Assembly: GCA_047971245.1 (NCBI GenBank)
Contig: JBKDZN010000055.1
Location: 1-35,954, forward strand
Direction of reading: 5' to 3'
Length of the DNA stretch: 35,954 bases
DNA from: CADEDH01 sp047971245
GTDB taxonomy: Bacteria; Actinomycetota; Acidimicrobiia; Acidimicrobiales; SZUA-35
Shown here: positions 1 to 8,248 of the stretch, piece after piece
Layout: every line of letters begins with the position of its first letter
Numbering within the stretch: the stretch's first letter is position 1
Notes under the pieces: model-generated
The model's input: only the letters and a program-made list of their open reading frames with translations
Told to the model about the DNA's origin: nothing
Database searches by the model: none
Made by a program: the position numbers and the translations under genes

Positions 1-15
1 GCTCCTTCGATCTTG

Positions 16-37
16 ATCGGCATCAGGTACTGCCGAT
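16..37. repeat. 7-bp inverted repeat at window start
   Basis: ATCGGCA (16-22) and TGCCGAT (31-37) form a perfect inverted repeat with an 8-nt spacer. It sits beyond the stop codon of the methyltransferase and is followed by the palindrome CGATATATCG at 51-60. The local sequence is clearly richer in A/T than the surrounding genes, which suggests a promoter/operator for a gene to the left of the window, or a terminator. No coding region is supported in bases 1-106. Confidence 0.3.
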
Positions 38-106
38 ACCGAGCAGTTTACGATATATCGCGATCGAACACAACGTGTCGGTTCCGGGTGGGCCCCCGCC
101 GTCGGG

Positions 107-721
107 TCAGTGCCGGCGGGCCATGGCGGTGGTGAACCAGGTCCAGGGCCGGGGACCGGGGCCGTAGCCGGTCTCCAGGACCAACGGCTCGAAACCGGCG
201 TCGACGATCAGGCGCTCGGGAATCCGGGTCAGATGGCAACCCCCGGCCAGGCGACGCTCGATCGGATCGAGTCGGCGCTGCCATCTCGCCACCCCCGGGT
301 CGGGCGAGAGGCCGTGTTCGAGCAGGTGCAGGTGGCCGCCGGGTCGGATGATCCGGAACAGCTCGGCCAGGGTCGCCCGGGGGTCGGGGACGGTACACAA
401 CACGAAGGTGGCCAGACCGGCGACGGCCGCCCCGTCGGGCAGGTCGATCCGGTCCCCGTCCAGGCCCACCCATCGGACCGGCACCGGGGCGTCCCGGATG
501 CGGGGCTCCGCCAGGTCCCGGGCCCCGGCGGACGGCTCGACGGCCAGGACCTCACGGACCGCATCGGGCAGGTGCCGGAGGTTGGTGCCCGATCCGAAGC
601 CGATCTCCACCACCACACCGGCGAGACCATCGGTGACCCGACGGCGCCACGGCGCGAGCTCGGCGCCACCACACGTCCGGTCGACCATCCGGGGAAGGAA
701 CCACTCGCCGTACCAGCTCAT
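107..721 (-). CDS. class I SAM-dependent methyltransferase (METTL7-like)
   Basis: A 204-residue Rossmann-fold methyltransferase. Motif I is VVEIGFGSGTNLRHLP (about residues 37-52). The acidic end of strand 2 is in LAVEPS, and the post-motif region reads FVLCTVPDPRATLAELFRIIRPGG. The later EHG, QRRLDPIERRLAGGCHLTR and DAGFE segments are the pattern of the METTL7/UbiE-like group, which methylates small molecules such as thiols. The substrate cannot be read from sequence. The ATG at 721 gives a complete family-length protein. It is divergently placed, 32 bp from the epoxide hydrolase, so the two probably share a compact promoter region. There is no signal peptide, so the protein is probably cytoplasmic. 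Confidence 0.85.
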   Translation of the reverse strand: MSWYGEWFLPRMVDRTCGGAELAPWRRRVTDGLAGVVVEIGFGSGTNLRHLPDAVREVLAVEPSAGARDLAEPRIRDAPVPVRWVGLDGDRIDLPDGAAVAGLATFVLCTVPDPRATLAELFRIIRPGGHLHLLEHGLSPDPGVARWQRRLDPIERRLAGGCHLTRIPERLIVDAGFEPLVLETGYGPGPRPWTWFTTAMARRH

Positions 722-753
722 GGTCCGTTCTACCGGCCGAGTAGGTTGGCCCG

Positions 754-1746
754 ATGCGAACCCGACGCGTGCGTGTCCGCCCCGACATCGAGCTCGACGT
801 GGTCGAGGCGGGATCCCGGGGCAACCCGGTGGTCATGTTGCTCCACGGCTTCCCCGAGAGTGCCCATTCATGGCGCCACCAGATCCAACCCCTGGCCGAC
901 GCCGGCTACCACGTCCTCGCCCCGGACCAGCGGGGCTATGCCCGTTCGAGCGCCCCCCGGGAGATCGATGCCTATGCCGCCGACCAGCTCTCGGCCGACG
1001 TCATCGGGCTCCTGGACGACGTGGGCGCGGCGGACGCCGCCATCGTCGGCCACGACTGGGGCGCCCTGCTCGCCTGGCATTTCGGCCTCGTCCACCCCGA
1101 CCGCACCCGCGCCCTGATCGCCGCCAGCGTGCCCTACACCAACTGGCCCGCCCCACCGATCGAGGTGTTCAGGTCCCAACACGGCGACCGCTTCTTCTAC
1201 ATCCTCTACTTCCAGGAACCCGGTGTGGCCGAGGCCGAGTTCGACGCCGATCCCGAAGGCTTCCTGCGGGGCATCATCTGGCTCGCGGCCGGAGAGTCCG
1301 CCGGACGCACCCTCGCCTCCGACCTGCCCCTCGCCGGCACCACCATGCGGGAGTCCATGGTCGCCGCCCTCGGCCGCATCCCCGAGGGCCTACCGCCCTG
1401 GCTCACCCCGGCCGACTTCGACGTCTACGTCGATCAGTTCCGGGCCGGCGGGTTCTTCGGCCCGGTCTCCTGGTACCGCAACTTCGACGCCAACTACGAG
1501 GCCACCAAGGGGATCGGACCCGGCGGTTACACAACGAGCAGCGGGAAACCGGTGCCCACCTTCTTCATCGCCGGTGCCCTCGATCCGGTGATCGCCGGCC
1601 GACCGGGGCTGGTGACCTCGATGGACCGCGCCCTCCCCGAGCATCGCGGCTCGGTCCTGATCCCCGACGTCGGCCACTGGGTTCAGCAGGAGGCGCCCGA
1701 CCGGTTCAACCGCGCCCTGCTCGACGCCCTCGCCTCGGTCGGCTGA
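754..1746 (+). CDS. alpha/beta-fold epoxide hydrolase
   Basis: A 330-residue alpha/beta hydrolase of the soluble epoxide hydrolase / haloalkane dehalogenase branch. The oxyanion-hole motif is HGFPES (about residues 31-36). The nucleophile elbow is VGHDWGA, with Asp rather than Ser, which is the mark of epoxide hydrolases. The cap region carries FYILYFQEPGVAEAEF and SWYRN, which supply the Tyr residues that activate the epoxide in this family, and the catalytic His lies in GHWVQQEAP near the C-terminus. It would convert an epoxide to a vicinal diol in the cytoplasm. A haloalkane dehalogenase is less likely because the elbow and cap match the epoxide hydrolase pattern. The ATG follows the divergent methyltransferase by 32 bp. 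Confidence 0.9.
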   Translation: MRTRRVRVRPDIELDVVEAGSRGNPVVMLLHGFPESAHSWRHQIQPLADAGYHVLAPDQRGYARSSAPREIDAYAADQLSADVIGLLDDVGAADAAIVGHDWGALLAWHFGLVHPDRTRALIAASVPYTNWPAPPIEVFRSQHGDRFFYILYFQEPGVAEAEFDADPEGFLRGIIWLAAGESAGRTLASDLPLAGTTMRESMVAALGRIPEGLPPWLTPADFDVYVDQFRAGGFFGPVSWYRNFDANYEATKGIGPGGYTTSSGKPVPTFFIAGALDPVIAGRPGLVTSMDRALPEHRGSVLIPDVGHWVQQEAPDRFNRALLDALASVG

Positions 1747-1750
1747 ACCG

Positions 1751-1815
1751 GCCCGACCGACAAGCCCGACCGACAAGCCCGAACGGCAGGCCCCAACGCC
1801 AGGCCCCAACGGCGA
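1751..1815 (+). repeat. five degenerate 13-bp tandem repeats
   Basis: Five units of 13 bp run head to tail just after the epoxide hydrolase stop codon. Units 1 and 2 (1751-1763, 1764-1776) are identical, GCCCGACCGACAA. Units 3-5 drift to GCCCGAACGGCAG, GCCCCAACGCCAG and GCCCCAACGGCGA. The array lies upstream of the extended -10 element of the SARP-like regulator. It could be slippage-derived or a protein-binding array; nothing in it is coding. Confidence 0.7.
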
Positions 1816-1861
1816 GGCGCCGCCCCGGACCGGGCCCGTGCCATGTCCGGACCGATCCAGT

Positions 1862-1877
1862 GCTAATACAGACCGGA
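1862..1877 (+). promoter_or_regulatory. extended -10 promoter of a leaderless SARP-like gene
   Basis: TGCTAATAC (1861-1869) is an extended -10 element (TGnTAnnnT-like). The in-frame ATG at 1877 begins 8 nt after it, where transcription would start. I see no Shine-Dalgarno sequence and no good -35. This suggests a leaderless mRNA starting at or next to the ATG, which is common in actinobacteria. Confidence 0.5.
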
Positions 1878-4800
1878 TGGGTGGCGCATGCGGGGTACAT
1901 ATTTTGGGGTCGGTCGGTCTGGCCACCCCGGACGGGGGATTGACCCTCGGGAGTGCCCAACGCCGGCTCCTGGCCCTGCTCGTCGCCGCCGGGCGAGGCG
2001 GCCTGACCAAGCAGCAGCTGTACCGACAGCTCTACCCGACCACCGAGCCCAGCAGTGGTGAACAATCGGCGGTGATGCGGGTGCACCGGCTGCGGACCAA
2101 GATCCGCAATGCCACCGGAACCGAGGTCATCACCTCCCTGCCCCGCTACCGGCTCGATCCGTCCCACTGTTCGGTCGACTGGTGGGATCTGGAGACCGCG
2201 GTCGAACGGGCCGACGTCGAGGGCATGCTGGCCGCCGGCGCGGGATGGGGGGAGCCCTTCGCGGGCCTCCGCGATGCGCCGACCAGTGTCGTTCTCGCCG
2301 GCCGGCAAGCCCGCGAGACCCAGCACCGGGCCCTCTGCCTGCTGGCGGTCGACGCCGAGGTCGACCGGCTCGAACCGGTGGCCTCCGAGCTGGTCGACCG
2401 GTTCGCCGCCCGCAGCTACGACGAGCGTCTGGCCGTCGGCGCGGCCACCGCCCTCTATCGGGTCGGCCGCCTCCCGGAGGCGGTGGCCGTCATCGTGGCC
2501 TGCCGCCGTGAGCTGCGGGACACCCACGGGCTGCAGGCCGGTCACCGGCTCGACGAGATCGAACTGTTGATCCTCAACAATGGTGTCGTCGGCCATGATC
2601 CCACCGGTCACCTCCCCTCCCCGGCGGTCGGTCTCGGGCCCCCACCGGCGGCCGCAGTGCGGTGGTCGCACCCCGATCGGGCTGCGACCAACCGGACCGG
2701 ACCCGGCGGTCGACCCTTCGTCGGCCGGCGACTCGAGCTCGAGCGGTTACAACAGCTGGTGGCCGCCTTGGGTGACGGCGACGGGGTGAGCGCCCTCATC
2801 GAATCACCGCCCGGCGGCGGCAAGACCACCCTGGTCGACGAACTGGCCCGCCGCTGTGCCGGCCTGCTCACCGTCAGGATCGGCCGGACCCGAACCGCGG
2901 GACCGGGCGTGTCCGGCACGATCTACGGGGTGTGGCTGGACGCGTTCCCGGAACTCCTGGCCGCCCTGGTGGAACTGCAACGTGAGCATCCGGTGGAGGA
3001 CGTGCATCATCGGTTCTGGCACCGGGTCCGGACCCATGCGGAGGCCATGGCCACCGACGCCCCCCTGTTGCTGATCCTCGAGGACCTGCCCGACGCCGAC
3101 GGCCCCTCCATGGGCCTGCTCCGCAGCATGGTCGAGCTCGGCGCGCCGGCGCGAGTGATGCTGCTGGTCACGTCCCGGACGGGCGAGGTGGCGGGACGCC
3201 TGCCGGCCCTCGACCACCACTTCGACCTGCCGGCCCTGTCCCTCCACGACATCAGTGACCTGGTGGCGTTCCACCATCCCGGCGAATCGCCGTTGGCCCA
3301 GGCCCGGTTCGCCACCCAGGTCCACCGACTCTCCCGGGGCAACGCCCTGGTGGCCGCGGCGCTCAGTCGGGACGCGGCCCCGGGCCTCGACCCGACCAGC
3401 CTCACCAACATCGGTATCGCCCACCTGGCCTCGGACCGCGACCGGATCCGGGCCTACCTCGATCGGTTGCTGACCGACCGGCCCATGACCCAGATCCTGG
3501 CGGTGGCGTCGATGATCGGGTTCGAGTTCGAGTCGACGGTCCTCGCCGAGATCCTGGTCGCCGACCCGGCCGACATCCGGCGGCACCTGGCCGGAGCAGC
3601 CGAGCGCCGCCTGTGCCGGGAGGTCGCCGAGGACCGCTGGCAGTTCGACCATCTGCTCGTCGCCGACTACTTCGACTACCGGTTGGGCGTGATGCGGCCA
3701 CTGGTCGCCGGCCGGCTGGCCCGGCATCGGCGATCGCTGCCCCGGGCCATGTCACGGCTCATCACCTGGGCCGGACCCGAGCTCGAGACCGGGTTCGTGG
3801 TCGACGCCCTCGACCGGGCCGCCACCTCCCTCGAGGATGAGCTGGCGTTCGAGGAGGCCACGGTGGCCCTCGAGCATCTGGTGGCGGTGGCCACCGAGCC
3901 GATCGTCCGGATCGACACCCTCATCCGGTTGGCGGCCGCGACCTGTCGCAGCGGGGCCGCCGAGGCGGCCGTCCGGCACCGGGCCGAGGCCTTCGCTGCC
4001 GCGGTGGCCCTGGACGACCATGACCGGATGGTCGCCGCGGCACTGGCCGGCCTGCCGTCGGGCGTCCACCCCGGCGGCGACCCCGATCGGCTCCAGATGT
4101 TGGAACAGGTGGACGACCGGCGGGTCACCACCCTCGGGCCGGAGCAGCTGATCTACTGGCGGTTGCGGCTGGCCCGGCTGGCCGACCGGCCCGACCTGGC
4201 ACGCCGGGTCATCGCGGCGGCCGAGACGATGGGCGGCTCGACCACTCCGGAACTCAGGCTGGAACAGCTGGTGGCGGAGGCCGCCGCCCAGGCGACGAGG
4301 ATTCGGCGCGGGCTGGAACAGGTGGTGCCCGAGCTCCCGCTGGGTCCGGTTCGGGCCGGCGCCCGATTCCGGGTCCTGCGGGCCGCCCTGTCCGAGCAGG
4401 ACCACGACGCCGCCGGGGACCTGTTCGACGAGGTGCGGGCCGAGATCGGGACCTACGGTTCGACCCGGACCCGATGGGCCATGGAGCTTCTGGCCGCCGC
4501 CCTGACCCGGGTCGGCCTGCGGGACGACGGCCCCGACCTGCACCACGCCCGCCGCCTCGGCGTCCAGTTCGGTCTGCCCGACGCCGTCGACCACTGGAAG
4601 ACCCAGGCCTGGTTCGACCGGTGGCTCCGTGGCCAACACGCCGAGGCGCTCGAGCTCATCGAGCCGGGTCACGACCGGGCGGCCGGGAACATCGCCTGGC
4701 ACGCCGCGGTGGCCCTCGGTTCAGCCCACCAGGGCGACGAATCCCGGGCCCGACGGGAGGCCGAGCAGGTGCGGGACCGGCTCATGGCGGCGCCCGAATC

Positions 4801-5092
4801 GGCCTGGTCGCCGCCGGCGGCCGCCCTCCTCGCCGAGACCGCGGCCAGGCTCGACGACCGCCGGTTCGCCCGGACCGCGGCCGAGACCCTCACCCCCCGG
4901 TCCGGGCAGGCGTTGCTCCTGGTCAGCGCAGCCGCCCACTTCGGACCGGTCGACCACTACCTGGCCCTGACCGACGGCGTCCTCGGTCGTGACCCCCGCC
5001 CCCGGCTCGATCGGGCCGCGGCCCAGGCCACGACCGCGGGGAGTCGATTCTGGTCGGGCCGGATCGCCGAGCGCCGCGCCGAACTCGGTTAA
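1877..5092 (+). CDS. SARP/AfsR-like transcriptional regulator with AAA ATPase domain
   Basis: A 1071-residue regulator. The N-terminus (about residues 5-85, VHILGSVGLATPDGG through PRYRLDP) is an OmpR-type winged helix as in SARPs. The bacterial transcriptional activation (BTAD) domain follows (about 90-240, ending CRRELRDTHGLQAGHRL). Next come a linker and an AAA_16-type ATPase: PFVGRRLELERL, Walker A PPGGGKTT (Lys about residue 316), Walker B LLLILEDLPD. The C-terminal half is an Ala/Arg-rich helical, TPR-like region with no LuxR-type HTH, which separates it from LAL regulators. An upstream in-frame ATG at 1838 would add 13 unconserved residues; 1877 was chosen because of the -10 element. 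The SARP-box-like repeat just downstream suggests it activates the next gene. The ligand or signal is unknown. Confidence 0.85.
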   Translation: MGGACGVHILGSVGLATPDGGLTLGSAQRRLLALLVAAGRGGLTKQQLYRQLYPTTEPSSGEQSAVMRVHRLRTKIRNATGTEVITSLPRYRLDPSHCSVDWWDLETAVERADVEGMLAAGAGWGEPFAGLRDAPTSVVLAGRQARETQHRALCLLAVDAEVDRLEPVASELVDRFAARSYDERLAVGAATALYRVGRLPEAVAVIVACRRELRDTHGLQAGHRLDEIELLILNNGVVGHDPTGHLPSPAVGLGPPPAAAVRWSHPDRAATNRTGPGGRPFVGRRLELERLQQLVAALGDGDGVSALIESPPGGGKTTLVDELARRCAGLLTVRIGRTRTAGPGVSGTIYGVWLDAFPELLAALVELQREHPVEDVHHRFWHRVRTHAEAMATDAPLLLILEDLPDADGPSMGLLRSMVELGAPARVMLLVTSRTGEVAGRLPALDHHFDLPALSLHDISDLVAFHHPGESPLAQARFATQVHRLSRGNALVAAALSRDAAPGLDPTSLTNIGIAHLASDRDRIRAYLDRLLTDRPMTQILAVASMIGFEFESTVLAEILVADPADIRRHLAGAAERRLCREVAEDRWQFDHLLVADYFDYRLGVMRPLVAGRLARHRRSLPRAMSRLITWAGPELETGFVVDALDRAATSLEDELAFEEATVALEHLVAVATEPIVRIDTLIRLAAATCRSGAAEAAVRHRAEAFAAAVALDDHDRMVAAALAGLPSGVHPGGDPDRLQMLEQVDDRRVTTLGPEQLIYWRLRLARLADRPDLARRVIAAAETMGGSTTPELRLEQLVAEAAAQATRIRRGLEQVVPELPLGPVRAGARFRVLRAALSEQDHDAAGDLFDEVRAEIGTYGSTRTRWAMELLAAALTRVGLRDDGPDLHHARRLGVQFGLPDAVDHWKTQAWFDRWLRGQHAEALELIEPGHDRAAGNIAWHAAVALGSAHQGDESRARREAEQVRDRLMAAPESAWSPPAAALLAETAARLDDRRFARTAAETLTPRSGQALLLVSAAAHFGPVDHYLALTDGVLGRDPRPRLDRAAAQATTAGSRFWSGRIAERRAELG

Positions 5093-5101
5093 TCCCCCCC
5101 G

Positions 5102-5121
5102 TCGTTATCGGATCGTTATCG
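5102..5121 (+). promoter_or_regulatory. 11-bp-spaced direct repeat, candidate SARP box
   Basis: TCGTTATCG occurs at 5102-5110 and again at 5113-5121, an exact 9-bp direct repeat with an 11-bp period. Known SARP regulators (ActII-ORF4, DnrI, AfsR families) bind direct heptamer repeats spaced by 11 bp, often beginning TCG. The repeat lies 10 nt past the stop codon of a SARP-like gene and about 90 nt before the next start codon. It is followed by the inverted repeat CGCTGG-TC-CCAGCG at 5132-5145. The function is inferred from spacing and location. Confidence 0.55.
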
Positions 5122-5212
5122 ACTTTTGCGACGCTGGTCCCAGCGCCGGAGTCGGCCCGCCGTTGGTCCGGGCCGAGCGATCTACGCCGACCCGAGGGGG
5201 GGATGTCCGACC

Positions 5213-7225
5213 ATGAGCGGCCTGCGCACGGTTCACGACCTGGACCTCGACCGCGTCGACGCAGCCAGGGACGACGACGACGCCATCTCCTGGCTGCAGA
5301 CGGGCGACATCCTCGTGGCCCGCCGCGAGTCGTCGTGGGCGTCGCGGGTGATCGGCGCGCTCGACGGCTACTGGAGCCATGCCGCCCTGTACGTCGGCAA
5401 CGGCGAACTGGTGGAGACCGGCATCAACGGGGCGACCATCACCCCGGCCGCCATCTTCCGCAGCCGTTACCCGGCGGGTGTGGGCGCCATCCGGCCGGCG
5501 CTGCCCTCCGAGGACGGCGCCGGGGCCGCGGCCTGGGCCCGACGCCTGGCCAACGGGATCGGCCGGGGTCGTTTCGCCGGGTACGACCACGGTCTGGCCC
5601 ACCTGATGCTACGACGCGCCCGGGGCCGACAGGCCCTCGCCGCCCTGGCCGCGGTGAACGACGCCGGGCTGGACGCCACCATCGCACCGTTCCGTTCCAC
5701 CTGCGCCGGTCTCGTCTACCAGAGCTACCGCTACGGATCCGGCGTGGCGCTCGACATCCGTGTCGCCCCCGGGCTCGAGCTGGTCGACGGCGTGCTCCGC
5801 CTCGGACCCGAAGCCGAGATCGCCGACCTCATCGCCCCGGGCGCCGGCCCCGACGGCCCCCTCGACGGGGCCGGCCTGACCCGCTGGATCCACCCGCTGG
5901 GGGCGCTGCGGCGCGCCGCCGGGCCCGTGGCCGGCGACGTCGGGGACACCGGCTCCCTCAGCACCATGCCGGTGGAGGACGGGGTGACCCCCGGGGATCT
6001 GTGGATGATCCACCGACCGGCCCGGCGATGGCTGTTCACCCCGGCGGACCAGGCCCGGGCCAGTCGCCTCATCGACCGGATCGACGACACAGCCGCCATC
6101 ATGGTGCATCCCCCACGATCGGCCTCCGCCACCGGCCACCACAGTGACGCGGCCACCTTCCTGCTCGACGACCTGCCCGATGAGGTCACCGTGTCACTCG
6201 ACGCCCGGGACGAGTGGCGGACGGAGAAGGCCGCCCGGAACGCCGGGCTCGCCTTCATCGCCCGGGATGTCGACCGCTGGCCAACCACCGTCCCGGTCTC
6301 GGTGGCCTTCCTCGACGGCCCGACCTCCCTGCACCACCGGATCGCCGAGGTGGCCGGCACGATCTCCGACGCCTGCGGCCTGACCCTCGACTTCGGGTAC
6401 AACCCGGACACCGTCGGCTACCGCACCTGGTCGGAGACCGACACCACCCACACCGCCGACATCCGGATCGGCTTCGACCAGCCGGGCCATTGGTCACTGG
6501 TGGGCACCGCGGCGATCGACCGTTCGGTCGGTCCCGCCACGGGCCCAGCCGGTGGTCGACCCGGCCAACGGAGCCTCAACCTCCACGGATTCGACCGGCA
6601 CCTCCCGGCCGGCTGGCGGGGCACCGTGCTGCGCACCTTCCTCCGGGCCGTTGCCTTCCGGCACGAGCACCAGAACCTGCGGGGACCGTGCCGGACCGGG
6701 TTCCGATGGGAGGACGACCCCGGCTACCGGCGCACCTCGGATGGGCGGGGTGGGTTTGTGGCCGACCCCAGCGGCCGGCGGCCCGGCATCTACACCTACC
6801 TGTCGGGGGCGCCCAACCACTGGGACCGGGCCAAGGTCGATCGTCGAATCCGGTCGGTGGCGGCGAACGGTCCGCCGGTCCGGCCCATCGATCCGGCGTC
6901 GGTCATGCTCTACCGCTTTCCCGAGCTCTTCTATCGCCGCTGGCCCAGTTCCTGCGCGCCGACCGGCGACGGCCAGTCCCTGTCCGACGGTGACCGGCAG
7001 GGGCTCGACCTGCTCTACCCGACCGGGACGGTCCCGAATCACTATCCCCTGGCCATCGCGCTGGCCTCCGCGGCCCTGTACGGCCCCGACGGCGGCGAAA
7101 CCGGACCCAAGGGCCCCACCAGCAGCATCGGCACCGGCGGGGGAGCCACCGCCCACGCCGAGGGGATGTACACCCTGTTGCGCGAGCTGGGTCGCCGGTT
7201 CGCCCGCATCGACCGGGGGCCGTAG
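5213..7225 (+). CDS. permuted NlpC/P60 (YiiX-like) amidase fused to a degenerate astacin-like domain
   Basis: A 670-residue two-domain protein. The N-terminal part (about residues 20-190) matches YiiX/YebB-type permuted papain-like enzymes: GDILVA, then His56 in WSHAALYVG, then Cys164 in STCAGLVYQS (His before Cys, the permuted order). Such enzymes hydrolyse amide or ester bonds in peptides or lipids. The C-terminal part (about 330-650) resembles astacin/M12-like metallopeptidases: ADIRIGFD, FRHEHQN at the third zinc ligand (His484) and the Met-turn SVMLYRFP (Met565). The expected HEXXH is replaced by RTFLR (474-478), so this domain is probably catalytically dead. The ATG at 5213 has a G-rich Shine-Dalgarno (GAGGGGGG). 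No signal peptide is visible. It lies just downstream of the SARP-like regulator and its putative box. Confidence 0.75.
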   Translation: MSGLRTVHDLDLDRVDAARDDDDAISWLQTGDILVARRESSWASRVIGALDGYWSHAALYVGNGELVETGINGATITPAAIFRSRYPAGVGAIRPALPSEDGAGAAAWARRLANGIGRGRFAGYDHGLAHLMLRRARGRQALAALAAVNDAGLDATIAPFRSTCAGLVYQSYRYGSGVALDIRVAPGLELVDGVLRLGPEAEIADLIAPGAGPDGPLDGAGLTRWIHPLGALRRAAGPVAGDVGDTGSLSTMPVEDGVTPGDLWMIHRPARRWLFTPADQARASRLIDRIDDTAAIMVHPPRSASATGHHSDAATFLLDDLPDEVTVSLDARDEWRTEKAARNAGLAFIARDVDRWPTTVPVSVAFLDGPTSLHHRIAEVAGTISDACGLTLDFGYNPDTVGYRTWSETDTTHTADIRIGFDQPGHWSLVGTAAIDRSVGPATGPAGGRPGQRSLNLHGFDRHLPAGWRGTVLRTFLRAVAFRHEHQNLRGPCRTGFRWEDDPGYRRTSDGRGGFVADPSGRRPGIYTYLSGAPNHWDRAKVDRRIRSVAANGPPVRPIDPASVMLYRFPELFYRRWPSSCAPTGDGQSLSDGDRQGLDLLYPTGTVPNHYPLAIALASAALYGPDGGETGPKGPTSSIGTGGGATAHAEGMYTLLRELGRRFARIDRGP

Positions 7226-7248
7226 CCGGGCCGAGCCGCGTCGGCCGG

Positions 7249-7350
7249 CTAGCGCAACAGGCTGAGCAGGGACAGGCCGACGAGGAGGACCACGACGGCG
7301 ATCATCAGGATCGCCGCCTGGAGGGGTGGGTGGGACTCGCGCTCACTCAT
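7249..7350 (-). CDS. 33-residue single-span membrane peptide
   Basis: A small frame beginning MSEREShpPLQAAI and continuing with one strongly hydrophobic helix (about residues 13-32) that ends in LLR. Its ATG overlaps the cupin stop codon by 8 nt in another frame (ATGAGTGA), which indicates translational coupling, and it ends at a TAG. The charged N-terminus followed by a single helix is typical of small membrane proteins attached to operons. I do not recognise a family and the gene could be spurious, but the coupling and the clean hydrophobic segment favour a real product. Confidence 0.5.
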   Translation of the reverse strand: MSERESHPPLQAAILMIAVVVLLVGLSLLSLLR

Positions 7351-7747
7351 CGGAGCCCGCCCGCGCCTCGCCCGGCCCATCGGACCCGGCCGGCGGCCGA
7401 CCGATGGCCAACGGACCCCGCCGACGGTGGACGCTCAGGTAGGTGAGGCCGTCGGGGCCGGCCTTGATCCGGCGGTCGGTTCCCCGGGGCACGAGGGCCA
7501 CGGTGGCGGGGCCGAGGGGGTGACGGTTGCCGTCCACCCGCAGGTCCCCGTGGCCGGCGGTCACATACATCAGAACATCCACCTCCGTGTTGACATGGCT
7601 CCCGATCCCGTCGTCGGGAGCGAGGGTGACCAGATTGGCGTCGAGATCACCCCCGTGGGGGAGACTCCAGCGGGCACCCGAGTCGCCGGCCGGGTCGAGC
7701 CGCCCGAGATCCTCCACGATGATCGACACCGTCCCCGCCCCGGTCAT
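7343..7747 (-). CDS. cupin-domain protein
   Basis: A 134-residue small protein with one cupin barrel. The first cupin motif region is DGIGSHVNTEVDVLMYVTAG (about residues 46-65), with His and Glu as candidate metal ligands and a Gly after the strand. The second region is HPLGPATVALVPRGTDRRI, which keeps the turn but has no clear second His, so metal binding may be partial. The role is probably sensing or binding rather than an identifiable reaction. The start overlaps the Rrf2 stop codon by 4 nt (ATGA), so the two are translated together and the cupin may be part of the same redox or nitrosative response. Confidence 0.75.
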   Translation of the reverse strand: MTGAGTVSIIVEDLGRLDPAGDSGARWSLPHGGDLDANLVTLAPDDGIGSHVNTEVDVLMYVTAGHGDLRVDGNRHPLGPATVALVPRGTDRRIKAGPDGLTYLSVHRRRGPLAIGRPPAGSDGPGEARAGSDE

Positions 7748-8229
7748 CCGGCCGGTCCGTCGGCGACCGAGCTCTCCAGCTGGGGTTCGGCGCCCGCTCG
7801 TTCATCGGCCAACGCCACCGCGACCTCACGGATCAGCTCGGCGTCGGCCACCGAGGTGCCCGCCAGCTCGGCAACGAGGCACTCGAGCGCCCGCGACCAT
7901 GGTTCGTGGATGGCGCACGGGCCCGAGTCGCCACAGGGACGGTCGATCAGGACACAGTTCCCGTCATCGGTGGGACCCTCGATGGCCTCGATCACGGCCA
8001 GGACCGACACATCGGCCAGATCGACGGCCAGGGAGTAGCCTCCGGTCGGGCCCGGATCGGAACGAATCCAACCCGCCCTGACCAGCGGATTCACCACCTG
8101 CGACAGGAATCCGGGGGTCGACCCCACCGCATCGGCCAGGGTCGAACCCTTCACCCGACCATCGGCGACATCGAGGACCCGCAGGGCCCGGACCGCAAGA
8201 TCACTCTTGCGTGTTACCTCTAGTCGCAT
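7744..8229 (-). CDS. Rrf2-family transcriptional regulator with three cysteines
   Basis: A 161-residue regulator starting MRLEVTRKSDLAVRAL, the usual Rrf2 start and winged helix. The recognition region is STPGFLSQVVNPLVRAGW, followed by the wing GPTGGYSLA. Three cysteines lie in NCVLIDRPCGDSGPC (C-X6-C-X5-C), close to the C-X5-C-X5-C arrangement that binds an Fe-S cluster in IscR and NsrR. I infer a cluster-based sensor of NO, oxygen or iron status. It leads the unit with the cupin and small membrane peptide, and it is divergent from the DUF4149-like gene. The 81-bp gap between them contains the inverted repeat CGGGCT-N10-AGCCCG, a possible operator. It is not clearly IscR or NsrR, so no symbol is given. 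Confidence 0.88.
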   Translation of the reverse strand: MRLEVTRKSDLAVRALRVLDVADGRVKGSTLADAVGSTPGFLSQVVNPLVRAGWIRSDPGPTGGYSLAVDLADVSVLAVIEAIEGPTDDGNCVLIDRPCGDSGPCAIHEPWSRALECLVAELAGTSVADAELIREVAVALADERAGAEPQLESSVADGPAG

Positions 8230-8248
8230 AGGATAAGACTATTCATTT

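Noticed and set aside
1751..1815. CRISPR or iteron origin
   Set aside because: Units abut without spacers, and no cas, rep or dnaA-type gene is nearby.
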